Below the pieces are notes generated by a model. That model did not search any database and was not told where the DNA came from. It was given only the letters and a program-made list of their open reading frames with translations. The position numbers and the translations under genes are program-made. Shown in pieces: positions 1-8,619 of a DNA stretch of 64,000 bases. Source of the stretch: Paenibacillus glycinis (GTDB taxonomy: Bacteria > Bacillota > Bacilli > Paenibacillales > Paenibacillaceae); NCBI RefSeq assembly GCF_009909185.1, contig NZ_JAAAMV010000033.1, positions 41,274-105,273 of the forward strand. The letters run 5' to 3'. The stretch's first letter is position 1. The number at the start of each line of letters is the position of its first letter.

Positions 1-3000
1 GCCGGCGCGAAGCTCGTCGTCGTCGATCCCCGCCGCACCGCGACGGCGGACAAAGCCTCGCTGTTCCTGCAAATCAAGCCGGGGACCGATCTCGCGCTGC
101 TGAACGGCTTGCTGCACCTGCTCGCGAAGAACGGCGCCGTCGACCGGGCCTTCATCGCGGAATGCACGACCGGCTGGGACGACATGCCGGCGTTCCTGGA
201 CAGCTATGACCCCGAGAACGTCGCGCGCATCACCGGCATTCCGGAAGCCGACATCAGGCTGGCGGCTCAATGGATCGGCGAGGCGCCGGAATGGATCAGC
301 TGCTGGACGATGGGGCTGAACCAGAGCACGCACGGAACCTGGCATACCAACGCGATCTGTAACTTGCACCTCGCGACGGGCGCCATCTGCCGGCCCGGCA
401 GCGGCCCCTTCTCCCTGACGGGACAGCCGAATGCCATGGGCGGCCGCGAGATGGGCTATATGGGCCCGGGCCTTCCCGGACAGCGTTCCGTGCTCGCGGA
501 TCATGACCGCGGCTTCATCGAGGATATGTGGAAGATTCCGCGCGGCACGCTGCGGACGGAGCTTGGAACGGGCACCGTCTCGATGTTCCAAAGCATGGCG
601 GCCGGCAATATCAAAGCCTGCTGGATCATCTGCACCAATCCCGTCGCGACCGTGCCCAACCGCAAACAGGTCATCGCCGGGCTGCAGGCGGCGGAGCTCG
701 TCATCGCGCAGGACGCGTTCCTCGAGACGGAGACGAACGCTTACGCGGACTACTTGCTGCCCGGCGCGCTCTGGTCGGAAGCCGAAGGCGTCATGATCAA
801 CTCCGAGCGCAATCTCACGTTGATGCGCAAAGCGGTCGAACCGCCCGGCGAAGCGATGCCGGACTGGATGATCATCGCGCGGATCGCCTGCGAGATGGGC
901 TTCGCCGACGCGTTCGCGTACGCCTCGTCCGCCGAAGTCTACGAGGAGCTGCAGCAGGCCTGGAATCCCAAGACCGGCTACGATATCCGCGGCGCCTCCT
1001 ACGACCGGTTGAGAGAAACGCCGGTCCAATGGCCTTCGGCGGCGACGGACGGAAACGACCGCAATCCGATCCGTTACCTGAACGACGGCGTCGGCCGTAA
1101 ACTGACCGTTCTCGGCGACGGAAGCGTCCCGCGGCTGGCGTTCCCCACGGAAAGCGGCAAAGCGGCTTTCTTGGCCCGCCCCTTCCTCCCGCCCGCCGAA
1201 ATGCCGGACGGCGCGTATCCGTTCATCCTGAATACCGGCCGCGTCCAGCACCAGTGGCATACGCTGACCAAGACCGGCAAGATCGGCACTTTGAACAAGC
1301 TGAATCCGGGGCCGTTCGTCGAGCTTCATCCCGAGGACGCGGCTCAGCTCGGCATTCGCGACCAAGACCGCGTCGAGATCGCCTCGCGCCGGGGCAGCGC
1401 CGTGCTCCCGGCCATCGTGACGGACCGGGTCATGCCGGGGAACTGCTTCGCGCCGTTTCATTGGAACGATCTGTTCGGAAGCAACTTGGCGATCAACGAG
1501 CTGACGAGCGACGCGGTGGACCCGATCTCCTATCAGCCCGAGCTGAAATTTTGCGCGGTATCGCTCACCCGGGCGGCGGTGCCGCAAGAAGACGATGCGG
1601 CGATGCCCGATGCCGCGGCATCGATTACTGAAGCTTCGGAAGCCGAGAGTTCGTTATACAAGGAGGAGATGTTTATGGCCAAAGTGGATACGCTGGCGAG
1701 CATGCTGGGGATCGAAGCTTCGTCGACGATGACGCTGGACGTGCACGAGAAGATGTACGTGGCCGGATTCATCGCCAGCCTGCGGACCGACGAATCGAAG
1801 TCGGCCGCCGGGATACCCGTGCTGCCTCCGACGGCGCCGCTCGAGCAAGCCAAGCGGTTCTGGCTCGACGGCATTCTCGCCGGCATGTTCTCGCGAACGT
1901 ACCTGCCCGAGCCGCCGTCCGCGCTACCGGTCTTGGCGGCGGCTTCCGCCGGAACGACGATCGCACCTTCGCAGGGAGAAACGACGCGGCATGCCGCCGT
2001 CGGCTATGCGAATTCAGAAACGGCCGCCTCCGCAGACGTTGCAGACGGCTCCGCGAGCTCCAAAGCGGTCGTCTACGCAGACATCGCGACTGAATCCGGG
2101 ATTTCAATGGCGCTCGTCCATGCAGACGTCGCATCCACATCCGCGAATTCCAAAGCGGATGTGTATGCGACCGCCTTGCCCGCATACGGCTCGAACCGGC
2201 CGCTCGCGCCGAGAACCGGCATCACCGTCTTGTGGGCTTCGCAGACCGGCACGTCGGAAGGCGCCGCGATCGATTGCGCCAAGCGGCTCCAAGCGGCAGG
2301 CAACGACGTACGGCTCATGAACATGGACGCCTACGACCTGACCGAGCTCACTTCCGAACGGCTGCTCGTCCTCGTCGCCAGCACCTTCGGCGACGGGGAA
2401 CCGCCGGATAACGGCACGCGGTTCTGGCAAGCCCTCCAAGCCGGCGGCGTCCCCGGCCTGCCGGAGCTAAATTATGCCGTCCTGGCCTTCGGCGACTCCA
2501 GCTACGGCGAGTTTTGCGGCTTCGGCAGGAGCTTGGACGCGCGGCTCGGTCAGCTCGGCGCCAAACGGCTGATTGACCGAACGGATTGCGACGCGGACCA
2601 CGAAGCCGACTCTAGCCGTTGGCAGCAGCGTCTGGAATCGGCGGTCAACGCATTCCGCGAGAAGCCGTCCGCCGCCAACGCTCGCCGTTACGACCGCGGC
2701 AACCCGCTCCCCGCGAAGCTCGCGGCCAAGCGCTCTCTCAACCGGGAAGGCTCGGAGAAAGACACCCGCCATTATATTTTCGACTTAACGAATACGGGGC
2801 TGGTTTACGAGACCGGCGACGCGCTCGGCGTATGGCCGACGAACGATCCGGCGGCGGTCGACGAGATCATCGCCGCGGCGAAGCAATCCCCCTCCGCCGT
2901 CGTACGCGTCAAAGGCCAAGAAATGAGCTTGCGTACGGCGCTGGGCAGCCATTTCGACATCACGCGGATTACGCCGGGCGTGCTGCAGTTTGTCCAACTC

Positions 3001-3804
3001 CGCTCCGGCAGCGACATGCTTGCCGGCCTGATGCAGGAGGATCGCAAACCGGAGCTGAAGAAGTGGCTTTGGGGCCGGCAATTGGCCGATTTGCTTCAGG
3101 AGTTTCCCATCGACGCCGACGCCGGGGAACTGGTCGCGGCGCTGAAGCCGCTGCAGCCGCGTCTGTATTCCATCTCTTCGGGCGCGAGCCATAATCCCGA
3201 CGAAGTGCACATCACCGTATCGACGGTCAGATATCAAGCGAACGGCAAGCTCCGCAAAGGCGTCTGTTCCGCCTTCCTTGCCGAGCGCGCGGACGAAGCT
3301 TCCGAGGTGCCGATCTTCGTTCAGAAGGCGCCGCATTTCCGTCCGCCCGCCGATCCGGAGGCGGCGATGATCATGGTCGGCGCGGGAACGGGCATCGGAC
3401 CGTTTCGCGGGTTCCTGCAAGAACGCCGGGCCGTCTCGGCGGCAGGGAAAAACTGGCTGATCTTCGGCGAACAGCGCGAAGCCTGCGACTTCTACTTCAA
3501 GGACGAGTTGGACGAGATGCGGGAGTCCGGGCTGCTGACGCGGTTGACGACGGCATTCTCGCGGGACCAGCGGGAGAAGATATACGTGCAGCACCGCATG
3601 CTGGAGCATGGCGCCGAGTTGTGGCAGTGGATTCGGGGAGGCGCCTGCTTCTACGTCTGCGGCGACGCGGGCATGATGGCGAAGGAAGTGGAGGCTGCCT
3701 TGAAGAAGCTCATCGCGCAGCACGGCGGCCTGACCGCGGAGGAAGCGGATGCCTACGTCAAGGAGATGTCGCGCGGTAAGCGGTATGCCAAGGATGTCTA
3801 CTAA
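1..3804 (+). CDS. Bifunctional nitrate reductase catalytic subunit / CysJ-like flavoprotein fusion (5' end outside window)
   Basis: The frame is open from base 1, so the start and the N-terminal Fe-S and first molybdopterin regions lie upstream. The visible 1267 residues begin inside a molybdopterin oxidoreductase (NasC/NarB-like). A molybdopterin-dinucleotide-binding C-terminal domain follows at about residues 404-520 (ILNTGRVQHQWHT). After a long low-complexity linker (about 530-735) comes a flavodoxin domain (about 740-885; SQTGTSEG, STFGDGEPPDNG). An FAD/NADPH reductase part ends the protein (about 900-1267; VGAGTGIGPFRGFLQERR, C-terminal GKRYAKDVY as in CysJ). Known family logic: the flavoprotein half passes NADPH electrons to the Mo-bis-MGD site that reduces nitrate to nitrite in the cytoplasm for nitrogen assimilation. 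In Bacillus the two activities are on separate polypeptides. An internal ribosome-binding site precedes an in-frame ATG at 1675. A terminator follows at 3836. Confidence 0.88.
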   Translation, partial: AGAKLVVVDPRRTATADKASLFLQIKPGTDLALLNGLLHLLAKNGAVDRAFIAECTTGWDDMPAFLDSYDPENVARITGIPEADIRLAAQWIGEAPEWISCWTMGLNQSTHGTWHTNAICNLHLATGAICRPGSGPFSLTGQPNAMGGREMGYMGPGLPGQRSVLADHDRGFIEDMWKIPRGTLRTELGTGTVSMFQSMAAGNIKACWIICTNPVATVPNRKQVIAGLQAAELVIAQDAFLETETNAYADYLLPGALWSEAEGVMINSERNLTLMRKAVEPPGEAMPDWMIIARIACEMGFADAFAYASSAEVYEELQQAWNPKTGYDIRGASYDRLRETPVQWPSAATDGNDRNPIRYLNDGVGRKLTVLGDGSVPRLAFPTESGKAAFLARPFLPPAEMPDGAYPFILNTGRVQHQWHTLTKTGKIGTLNKLNPGPFVELHPEDAAQLGIRDQDRVEIASRRGSAVLPAIVTDRVMPGNCFAPFHWNDLFGSNLAINELTSDAVDPISYQPELKFCAVSLTRAAVPQEDDAAMPDAAASITEASEAESSLYKEEMFMAKVDTLASMLGIEASSTMTLDVHEKMYVAGFIASLRTDESKSAAGIPVLPPTAPLEQAKRFWLDGILAGMFSRTYLPEPPSALPVLAAASAGTTIAPSQGETTRHAAVGYANSETAASADVADGSASSKAVVYADIATESGISMALVHADVASTSANSKADVYATALPAYGSNRPLAPRTGITVLWASQTGTSEGAAIDCAKRLQAAGNDVRLMNMDAYDLTELTSERLLVLVASTFGDGEPPDNGTRFWQALQAGGVPGLPELNYAVLAFGDSSYGEFCGFGRSLDARLGQLGAKRLIDRTDCDADHEADSSRWQQRLESAVNAFREKPSAANARRYDRGNPLPAKLAAKRSLNREGSEKDTRHYIFDLTNTGLVYETGDALGVWPTNDPAAVDEIIAAAKQSPSAVVRVKGQEMSLRTALGSHFDITRITPGVLQFVQLRSGSDMLAGLMQEDRKPELKKWLWGRQLADLLQEFPIDADAGELVAALKPLQPRLYSISSGASHNPDEVHITVSTVRYQANGKLRKGVCSAFLAERADEASEVPIFVQKAPHFRPPADPEAAMIMVGAGTGIGPFRGFLQERRAVSAAGKNWLIFGEQREACDFYFKDELDEMRESGLLTRLTTAFSRDQREKIYVQHRMLEHGAELWQWIRGGACFYVCGDAGMMAKEVEAALKKLIAQHGGLTAEEADAYVKEMSRGKRYAKDVY
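1660..1677 (+). promoter_or_regulatory. Internal ribosome binding site and in-frame ATG inside the nitrate reductase fusion
   Basis: AAGGAGGAG at 1660-1668 is followed six bases later by ATG at 1675, in the same frame as the fusion. Initiation here would give a free linker-flavodoxin-reductase protein of 709 residues beginning MAKVDTLASMLGIE. The site lies exactly in the linker between the molybdenum and flavoprotein halves. It may be a relic of two formerly separate genes or a working second start. Confidence 0.5.
2014..2193 (+). repeat. In-frame 45-bp degenerate repeats in the interdomain linker
   Basis: Four consecutive 15-residue units can be aligned: SETAASADVADGSAS, SKAVVYADIATESGI, SMALVHADVASTSAN and SKADVYATALPAYGS, each 45 bp, at 2014, 2059, 2104 and 2149. 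They sit in the Ala/Ser-rich linker just before the flavodoxin domain and probably act as a flexible spacer that varies in length. Confidence 0.6.
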
Positions 3805-3835
3805 TCGGATCAACGCGGCTAGCGAGGATAACAAA

Positions 3836-3875
3836 AAGCAGTCCGACCGGATCGTCCGGCCGGACTGCTTTCTTC
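3836..3875. terminator. Terminator between convergent genes
   Basis: GCAGTCCG (3838) pairs with CGGACTGC (3861), followed on the plus strand by TTTCTT and preceded by AAAAA, so it can serve both the nitrate reductase fusion and the convergent pspA-like gene. Confidence 0.75.
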
Positions 3876-3883
3876 ATGCCGCC

Positions 3884-4486
3884 CTAAGGCTGCGCCTTCC
3901 GTTCGCGAAGCAGCTTCGCGATTTCCGCGTCGAGGGCGTCCGGCTCGCCGGCCTGCCGCAGCTCGGACAGCGCTTCGGCCGCCAGCGTTTCCTGCGAGAG
4001 CCGCTCGAGCTCCTCCCGCTGCCGATTCGCGGCGATCGCGCGGCCCGTCTCGACTTCCGCGGACGCGGCCAAATTGCGCATCGAGAGCATATCGTGCTTG
4101 GCGCCCGCTTCGTCCACGGCCTGCTTGAAAGCGGCATACCGTTCCTTCGTCAGCCGGATCCCTTCTTCCATGCCGCCGGCCGTCTGCCGCTGCGATTCGA
4201 GCTGCTTCTTGCACTCGAATTCGCGCTGCAGGCAGCTCCTCGCGCCGTCCGCGTCGTTGCGTCCAGCCGCCTGCTCGGCCTGGCTGCGGAAGCCGGCGGC
4301 CTGCCGCTCCAATCCCCGCATGCGTTCTTTGACGGTGAGCAGCTCCGATTCCAGCCTGCTGACGGCGACGGCAAATTCGCGAAGCTTCTCGCCCGCGGCT
4401 TCCAGATACGCTTCGAACGAGGATTCGCCGCGGCTGGACGACGCTTCGGATTGAAACCATCCTTTTACCCGGCCCAGTAAACCCAT
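3884..4486 (-). CDS. PspA/IM30-like membrane stress protein
   Basis: The 200-residue product is almost entirely charged and helical, and begins MGLLGRVKGWFQSEAS, an amphipathic N-terminal helix of the PspA/Vipp1 kind. PspA proteins bind stressed inner membrane and help keep it tight. A full-length PspA is about 220 residues, so this is a slightly short member. The start is supported by CAGGAG placed 7 bases before ATG. It lies 15 bp downstream of the unknown gene at 4502-5599 and is almost certainly co-transcribed with it. The family call is from overall pattern; a generic coiled-coil protein remains possible. Confidence 0.7.
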   Translation of the reverse strand: MGLLGRVKGWFQSEASSSRGESSFEAYLEAAGEKLREFAVAVSRLESELLTVKERMRGLERQAAGFRSQAEQAAGRNDADGARSCLQREFECKKQLESQRQTAGGMEEGIRLTKERYAAFKQAVDEAGAKHDMLSMRNLAASAEVETGRAIAANRQREELERLSQETLAAEALSELRQAGEPDALDAEIAKLLRERKAQP

Positions 4487-4501
4487 ATGATCGCTCCTGC
4501 C

Positions 4502-5599
4502 TTAATCTTCGCAATATTTGCGGGAATCCGCCGTTTGGAACGACGCTTGCGTGATGAACCTCCCCGGTTCGCCGTCGTCGCCGTATTCGAAGACGAACAC
4601 GTGGCCCCGCGGGATTTGTTTGTCCAGCACGTTGACGTACGGGGCTACCACCCGGTACACCGAAGGGAACGGGCAGCAGTACCAGTACGAATCTTCCTTG
4701 ATCATCCCCTGCGCCGCCAGCTGCTCGACCGTCGTCTCGTACTCGCGCTCGACCGGCGTTTCCACGAACAGCTCCCAGTGCTCGTTCAAGTCCTCGATCG
4801 CCTGCGCGCGTTCGCCGGAACGGTTGATGTCGCGGATCGCGAGCTCCGAGGTGACCTTCCAGATATCCTTGGAATCGAGCTTGCAGGCTTTGAATGCCGC
4901 GCCGCTCCGGTTAAAGTTCGCCGGAACCCGCTTCAACAGCCCGGGATCCTTCAGCCCCTGCGCGATCAAGATGAAGTTGGACAACGCGATCCAGTACTGC
5001 TCTTCCGCTTCCTCGTGACTCTCCGGGGAGACGCGGCGGCCGTTCGAGATCGTGCCGACGATGGCGTCGCCCGACTGCCTGCGCGTGCGCGCTTCTTCGT
5101 ACAGCAGGATCGCTTCCTTGTAGCGGTCCCCTTCGTTCCGCGCGAGATCGACGTCGAGCTTCAGCAGCTCCTCCATGTCTCCGGCGGCCCGGCGAAGGCC
5201 GGCCAGATGCTGCTCCGGACAAGGCTTCGGTCCCTCGATCTGCCGGCCGAGCGTCACGGGCAGCTCCAGCTTCGCGGAATTGGCGAAGGCCGCCTCTTGC
5301 CTCGCGGCCACCATGATGTTCGGAAGAGCGCCGTACCATTCGTCCGCTTGGTCATGCGTGACGATCGGGACCGGCTTCGGTTCCCCTTCGCCGAAGGCGT
5401 CGCCGATCAGCGCGTCGGCCATGGTTTGAAGGCTTCTGGCCGCCTGCACGAATGCAAGCGCCCGCGGCGAGTCGTTGCCGGCGAATTCGACGTGCAGCGA
5501 GTAAACCTGCTCGCCCAGCCGTTTGTAAGCTTCCAAATGCTCGATCGGGCAGATCTTCTGACCGGTGATGCCTTCCCTGATCCAATCCATCAATCCCAT
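4502..5599 (-). CDS. Unknown protein with internal duplication, in operon with PspA-like gene
   Basis: 365 residues; I do not recognise the family. The start is placed at the ATG at 5599 (MGLMDWIREG) because GGAGGT lies 6 bases upstream. The longer open frame to 5686 has no such site. The protein carries two related blocks: a GQKICPIEHL motif at residues 13-22 and GPKPCPEQHL at 123-132, each followed about 45-50 residues later by DALIG (62-66) or DAIVG (178-182) and then by an aromatic helix (EWYGALPNIMVAA and EQYWIALSNFILIAQ). The Cys-x3-His pairs recur exactly 110 residues apart. A C-terminal 110-residue region has a Trp-Tyr-Cys-Cys stretch. No signal peptide or membrane segment is seen. 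Pairing with the PspA-like gene suggests an envelope-stress role, which is inference. Confidence 0.7.
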   Translation of the reverse strand: MGLMDWIREGITGQKICPIEHLEAYKRLGEQVYSLHVEFAGNDSPRALAFVQAARSLQTMADALIGDAFGEGEPKPVPIVTHDQADEWYGALPNIMVAARQEAAFANSAKLELPVTLGRQIEGPKPCPEQHLAGLRRAAGDMEELLKLDVDLARNEGDRYKEAILLYEEARTRRQSGDAIVGTISNGRRVSPESHEEAEEQYWIALSNFILIAQGLKDPGLLKRVPANFNRSGAAFKACKLDSKDIWKVTSELAIRDINRSGERAQAIEDLNEHWELFVETPVEREYETTVEQLAAQGMIKEDSYWYCCPFPSVYRVVAPYVNVLDKQIPRGHVFVFEYGDDGEPGRFITQASFQTADSRKYCED

Positions 5600-5786
5600 A
5601 TCAATACCTCCAGTAACGATGTAATGAATTGTACGCTTTAAGATCTGCCATGTTTCATAATTATTGTAAAACGACTCCTCCATCATACCACAGAACAGCG
5701 TTCCGATTAGGCGGAAAATCGGTCGGCGCGTCAGCAGCCCAGTGCTTGGGCAGGACAGTCCACGGCCGCGAAAACATAAATCCCCA

Positions 5787-5815
5787 CAAAAAAAAATCCC
5801 CCGAAATAGGGGGAT
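5787..5815 (-). terminator. Rho-independent terminator of the bceAB transcript
   Basis: On the minus strand ATCCCCC/GGGGGAT (5796-5802 with 5809-5815) is followed by a run of nine Ts. It lies 40 bp past the bceB stop codon and closes the whole van-bce gene set. Between 5600 and 5786 I see nothing else beyond the upstream region of the 4502-5599 gene. Confidence 0.85.
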
Positions 5816-5854
5816 GCGGGCGAAGGTCCGCGACCCGCCAGGACGACGCCGCGT

Positions 5855-7777
5855 TCAGCTGATCTTCCGCTTCAAATGCTCGACCGTCCTCCAACGCGCC
5901 ACGAGGAAATACGCCAATTGAATGGCCGCGAACGCGCCGAAGATTTTGAGCGAGTTGGCCAGGATGGAATACCCGACCAGCCGCTGAAGCGCGACGAAGG
6001 CCACCGTGCTGTGCACGAACGCCATCGCCAACGGGACGAAGAACATCAGGAACAGCTGCCGGGTCATGATCCGGCTCAGCTCCTTGCCGCTCAGCCCGAC
6101 CTTGGCGATCATCCCGTACTGCTTCTCGTCGCGGTCCATATCCGCGTAGAGCCGAAAGTAGATGGTGCTGGCGGCGAACGTGAAGAAGACGATGCCGACC
6201 AGGCCGCTGACGATGAACAGGATGCCGTTCTTTTGCTTGGACGAGAGCCACTCGAGCGACAGCGAGCGCAAGTAATCGCCGTTCTGCCCGTCGTTGTTGA
6301 TGCTCTCCATCAGTTCCCGCGACACCCCGACGGCCTTATGCCAATCCGGCACGGTGAACAGGTAAGTCTTATACAACGGATCGGCATACCCCTGCTTTAA
6401 TTTATCGAACAACCGGTCCGTGATGACCGCCGTTCCCGCGTAGCCGATGTCCGGCAGCACGATACGCGGCGCGTATTTGACGAAGTGCGGGCTCGCTTTC
6501 TGGTTCCCGATGATCAATTCCACAGGTCCCGGAGGATATCCGGCTTGATCCATATCCTCCTTCTGCCAGACATAGGACGGCGTAAGAAACATCTCGTCGT
6601 CGCCGCCAAGCGTTTCCGCGCGATAGCCGAGATCCGCCGCCAGTTGATTGTATTCGCTCAAGCGCACCACCGTATAACCGCCTTCGGTACTGAGCGGAAG
6701 CATCGCATGCGCCTTGTACGAATACCCCGCTGCGGTCAGCTCGTCGCCGATTTTCTTGACCTGCTGCGCGCCGAACGATTGGTCCTCGCCGGCGGAGTAG
6801 CTGTACGCGTAGGGATTGACCATGGACGCGAGCCCGGGATCCCCCAGCGCGAGCGTCGTGCCGATGCCGGTAAACGCGACCGCGGATACGACCGCGACGA
6901 TGAAGAACGTCGCCGCGTTGTCCTTCATCCGATAGGTCAGCTCCGAGATCGTCAGCAAGTTCGTCCTGCGGAGGAACAGCTTGCTCCCCCGCAGCGCACG
7001 AAGCAGGTAAACGCTGGTTTGCGTAAACAGGAGATACGTCCCCGCGATCGCCAGGACGACGCCGCCGAGCAGCTGCTGGAACGAGGTGTGCCGCCGGTTG
7101 ATCGCGAAATCGAACACGATGACGTAACCGGCGACGAGCAGCAGCACCGCGAGCACGGACAACCCCGCCGATGCGGCCGGTTCCGGCTTCGGTTTGTCTT
7201 CCGAGCGTATAAGCTCGGCGACCCTTTCCTTGCCCGCCATGATTGAGGTGAGCGACGCGATCAGCAGGAAGAGCACGCCGAACGCGATCGCCGTCAGCAG
7301 CACGGCCTTCAGCGGCACGTAGAAGCGGAGGCCTTCCTGAATCGAGAGCAGCCGCGCGCTGGCCAGCAGGATCAGCTTCGAGAAGATCAAGCCGATGCCG
7401 ATGCCGAACGCGAGCGCGGCGAAGCCGATCCACGCGTTCTCGACGAAAAGCATCCGGTTCAGCTGGTTCCGCGACATGCCGAGCAGGATCAGGATGCCGA
7501 ATTCCTTCTTGCGCAGCTTCAGGAACGCGCCGACCGAATACAGCAGGAAGAAGAACGAGAAGACGAAGATGATGACCTCCGACACCTGCATGCCGATCGT
7601 GCCGAGCCGGCTGAGCGTTCCGCTCGAGGATACCAGCTCCCCTTGCAGATCGGGATGGAAGAGCAGCAGCGCATACGTGAAGAAAATCATGACCGAGAAC
7701 GCGCTGCTGAGGAAATGCGCCATGTAGATCCGCTTGTTGCGCAGGACGTTATGAACGGCGAACTGGCGAAAATTCAT
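5855..7777 (-). CDS. bceB: BceB-type ABC transporter permease (antimicrobial peptide detoxification)
   Basis: 640 residues, the usual size of BceB. It has an FtsX-like arrangement: one TM at the N-terminus, three TMs by about residue 175, further TMs at 200-310, a large extracellular loop of about 200 residues (about 310-520) and three TMs at the C-terminus. The N-terminus MNFRQFAVHNVLRNKR is typical of the family. BceB partners BceA, frees lipid-II-cycle targets from bound peptides and also acts as the sensor for BceS through transport flux. The gene overlaps the end of bceA by 29 bp, implying translational coupling. The peptide recognised cannot be read from sequence, because the loop that decides specificity varies. 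Confidence 0.9.
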   Translation of the reverse strand: MNFRQFAVHNVLRNKRIYMAHFLSSAFSVMIFFTYALLLFHPDLQGELVSSSGTLSRLGTIGMQVSEVIIFVFSFFFLLYSVGAFLKLRKKEFGILILLGMSRNQLNRMLFVENAWIGFAALAFGIGIGLIFSKLILLASARLLSIQEGLRFYVPLKAVLLTAIAFGVLFLLIASLTSIMAGKERVAELIRSEDKPKPEPAASAGLSVLAVLLLVAGYVIVFDFAINRRHTSFQQLLGGVVLAIAGTYLLFTQTSVYLLRALRGSKLFLRRTNLLTISELTYRMKDNAATFFIVAVVSAVAFTGIGTTLALGDPGLASMVNPYAYSYSAGEDQSFGAQQVKKIGDELTAAGYSYKAHAMLPLSTEGGYTVVRLSEYNQLAADLGYRAETLGGDDEMFLTPSYVWQKEDMDQAGYPPGPVELIIGNQKASPHFVKYAPRIVLPDIGYAGTAVITDRLFDKLKQGYADPLYKTYLFTVPDWHKAVGVSRELMESINNDGQNGDYLRSLSLEWLSSKQKNGILFIVSGLVGIVFFTFAASTIYFRLYADMDRDEKQYGMIAKVGLSGKELSRIMTRQLFLMFFVPLAMAFVHSTVAFVALQRLVGYSILANSLKIFGAFAAIQLAYFLVARWRTVEHLKRKIS

Positions 7778-8522
7778 GGTCCATCCCTCCCATCATCGAC
7801 AGCAGATCGATGATTCGCTGATAGAACGCGGCGCGGCTGTCCCCGCAATGAATCTCGTTGTACAGGCGGCCGTCCTTGATGAAAATCACGCGGTTGCAAT
7901 AGCTGGCCGCAGCCGGATCATGCGTTACGAGCAGCATGGTCGTGCGGTCTTCGTCGTTTCGCTTCTCCAGGATCTCCATCACGTCGCGCGCGGCGCGCGA
8001 ATCCAGATTGCCGGTCGGTTCGTCCGCCAGCACCAGCTTGGGGCGATGGATGAGCGCCCGGGCGATCGCCGTGCGCTGCGCCTGCCCGCCGGATATCTCG
8101 TACGTGCGTTTGTCCATGATCGGCGCGATGCCGAGCTTCTCCGCGATCTCCTCCGCGCGGCGGTTCATCTCGCCGACCGAGATGCCGTCGAGCACGAGCG
8201 GCAGCACGATGTTCTCCTTGACGCTCAGCGTCTGAAGCAAATTGTACGCCTGAAAAACGAAGCCCAGTTCCCGCCTTCTGAACAGCGCCAGCTGGTCGTA
8301 CGTCAGCTTGTACGGATCTTCGCCCGCGATCCGCACTTCGCCGGAGGTCGGCCGGTCGATCGTGGACACCATGTTGAGCAGCGTCGTTTTCCCGCTCCCG
8401 GACGGTCCCATGATCCCGACGAACTCGCCTTCGCCGACGGTAAGGTCGATATTCACGAGCGCTTCGTAAGAGACGGCGCCGGTATAGATCTTGCCTAAGC
8501 TGCGGACGGTCAACAAATCCAT
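7749..8522 (-). CDS. bceA: BceA-type ABC transporter ATP-binding protein
   Basis: 257 residues with Walker A GPSGSGKTT, Q-loop region LGFVFQAYNLL, signature SGGQAQR, Walker B LVLADEPTGNLDS and H-loop VTHDP. It is a MacB/BceA-class ATPase that drives BceB. It starts 82 bp after bceS and has its own promoter of the shared van-bce type (8554-8619). It overlaps bceB by 29 bp. Confidence 0.93.
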   Translation of the reverse strand: MDLLTVRSLGKIYTGAVSYEALVNIDLTVGEGEFVGIMGPSGSGKTTLLNMVSTIDRPTSGEVRIAGEDPYKLTYDQLALFRRRELGFVFQAYNLLQTLSVKENIVLPLVLDGISVGEMNRRAEEIAEKLGIAPIMDKRTYEISGGQAQRTAIARALIHRPKLVLADEPTGNLDSRAARDVMEILEKRNDEDRTTMLLVTHDPAAASYCNRVIFIKDGRLYNEIHCGDSRAAFYQRIIDLLSMMGGMDHEFSPVRRS

Positions 8523-8553
8523 CTCTGATCCCCCTTGAATGTTTCATGTCGCC

Positions 8554-8619
8554 AGTGTAACCCCTGCCGGCCCGGCAAACCTATTGATTGGCCTTTCAGG
8601 CGGCTTACAACGTTGTAAG
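8554..8619 (-). promoter_or_regulatory. BceR-type operator and promoter of bceAB (copy 3 of the shared promoter)
   Basis: Plus-strand coordinates: the palindrome TTACAACGTTGTAA at 8605-8618 is a perfect TTACA-N4-TGTAA. After a 6-bp gap comes CTATTGATTGGCCTTTCA (8581-8598), then 21 bp, then AGTGTA (8554-8559), which is TACACT on the coding strand and a plausible -10. There is no good -35, as expected of an activator-dependent promoter. The operator overlaps the last codons and the TAA stop of bceS. The same elements at the same spacing occur at 13439-13502 and 14605-14668. Confidence 0.75.

Noticed and set aside
2785..3834. 349-codon open frame antisense to the CysJ-like half
   Set aside because: No protein-like motifs; it mirrors a well-supported gene.
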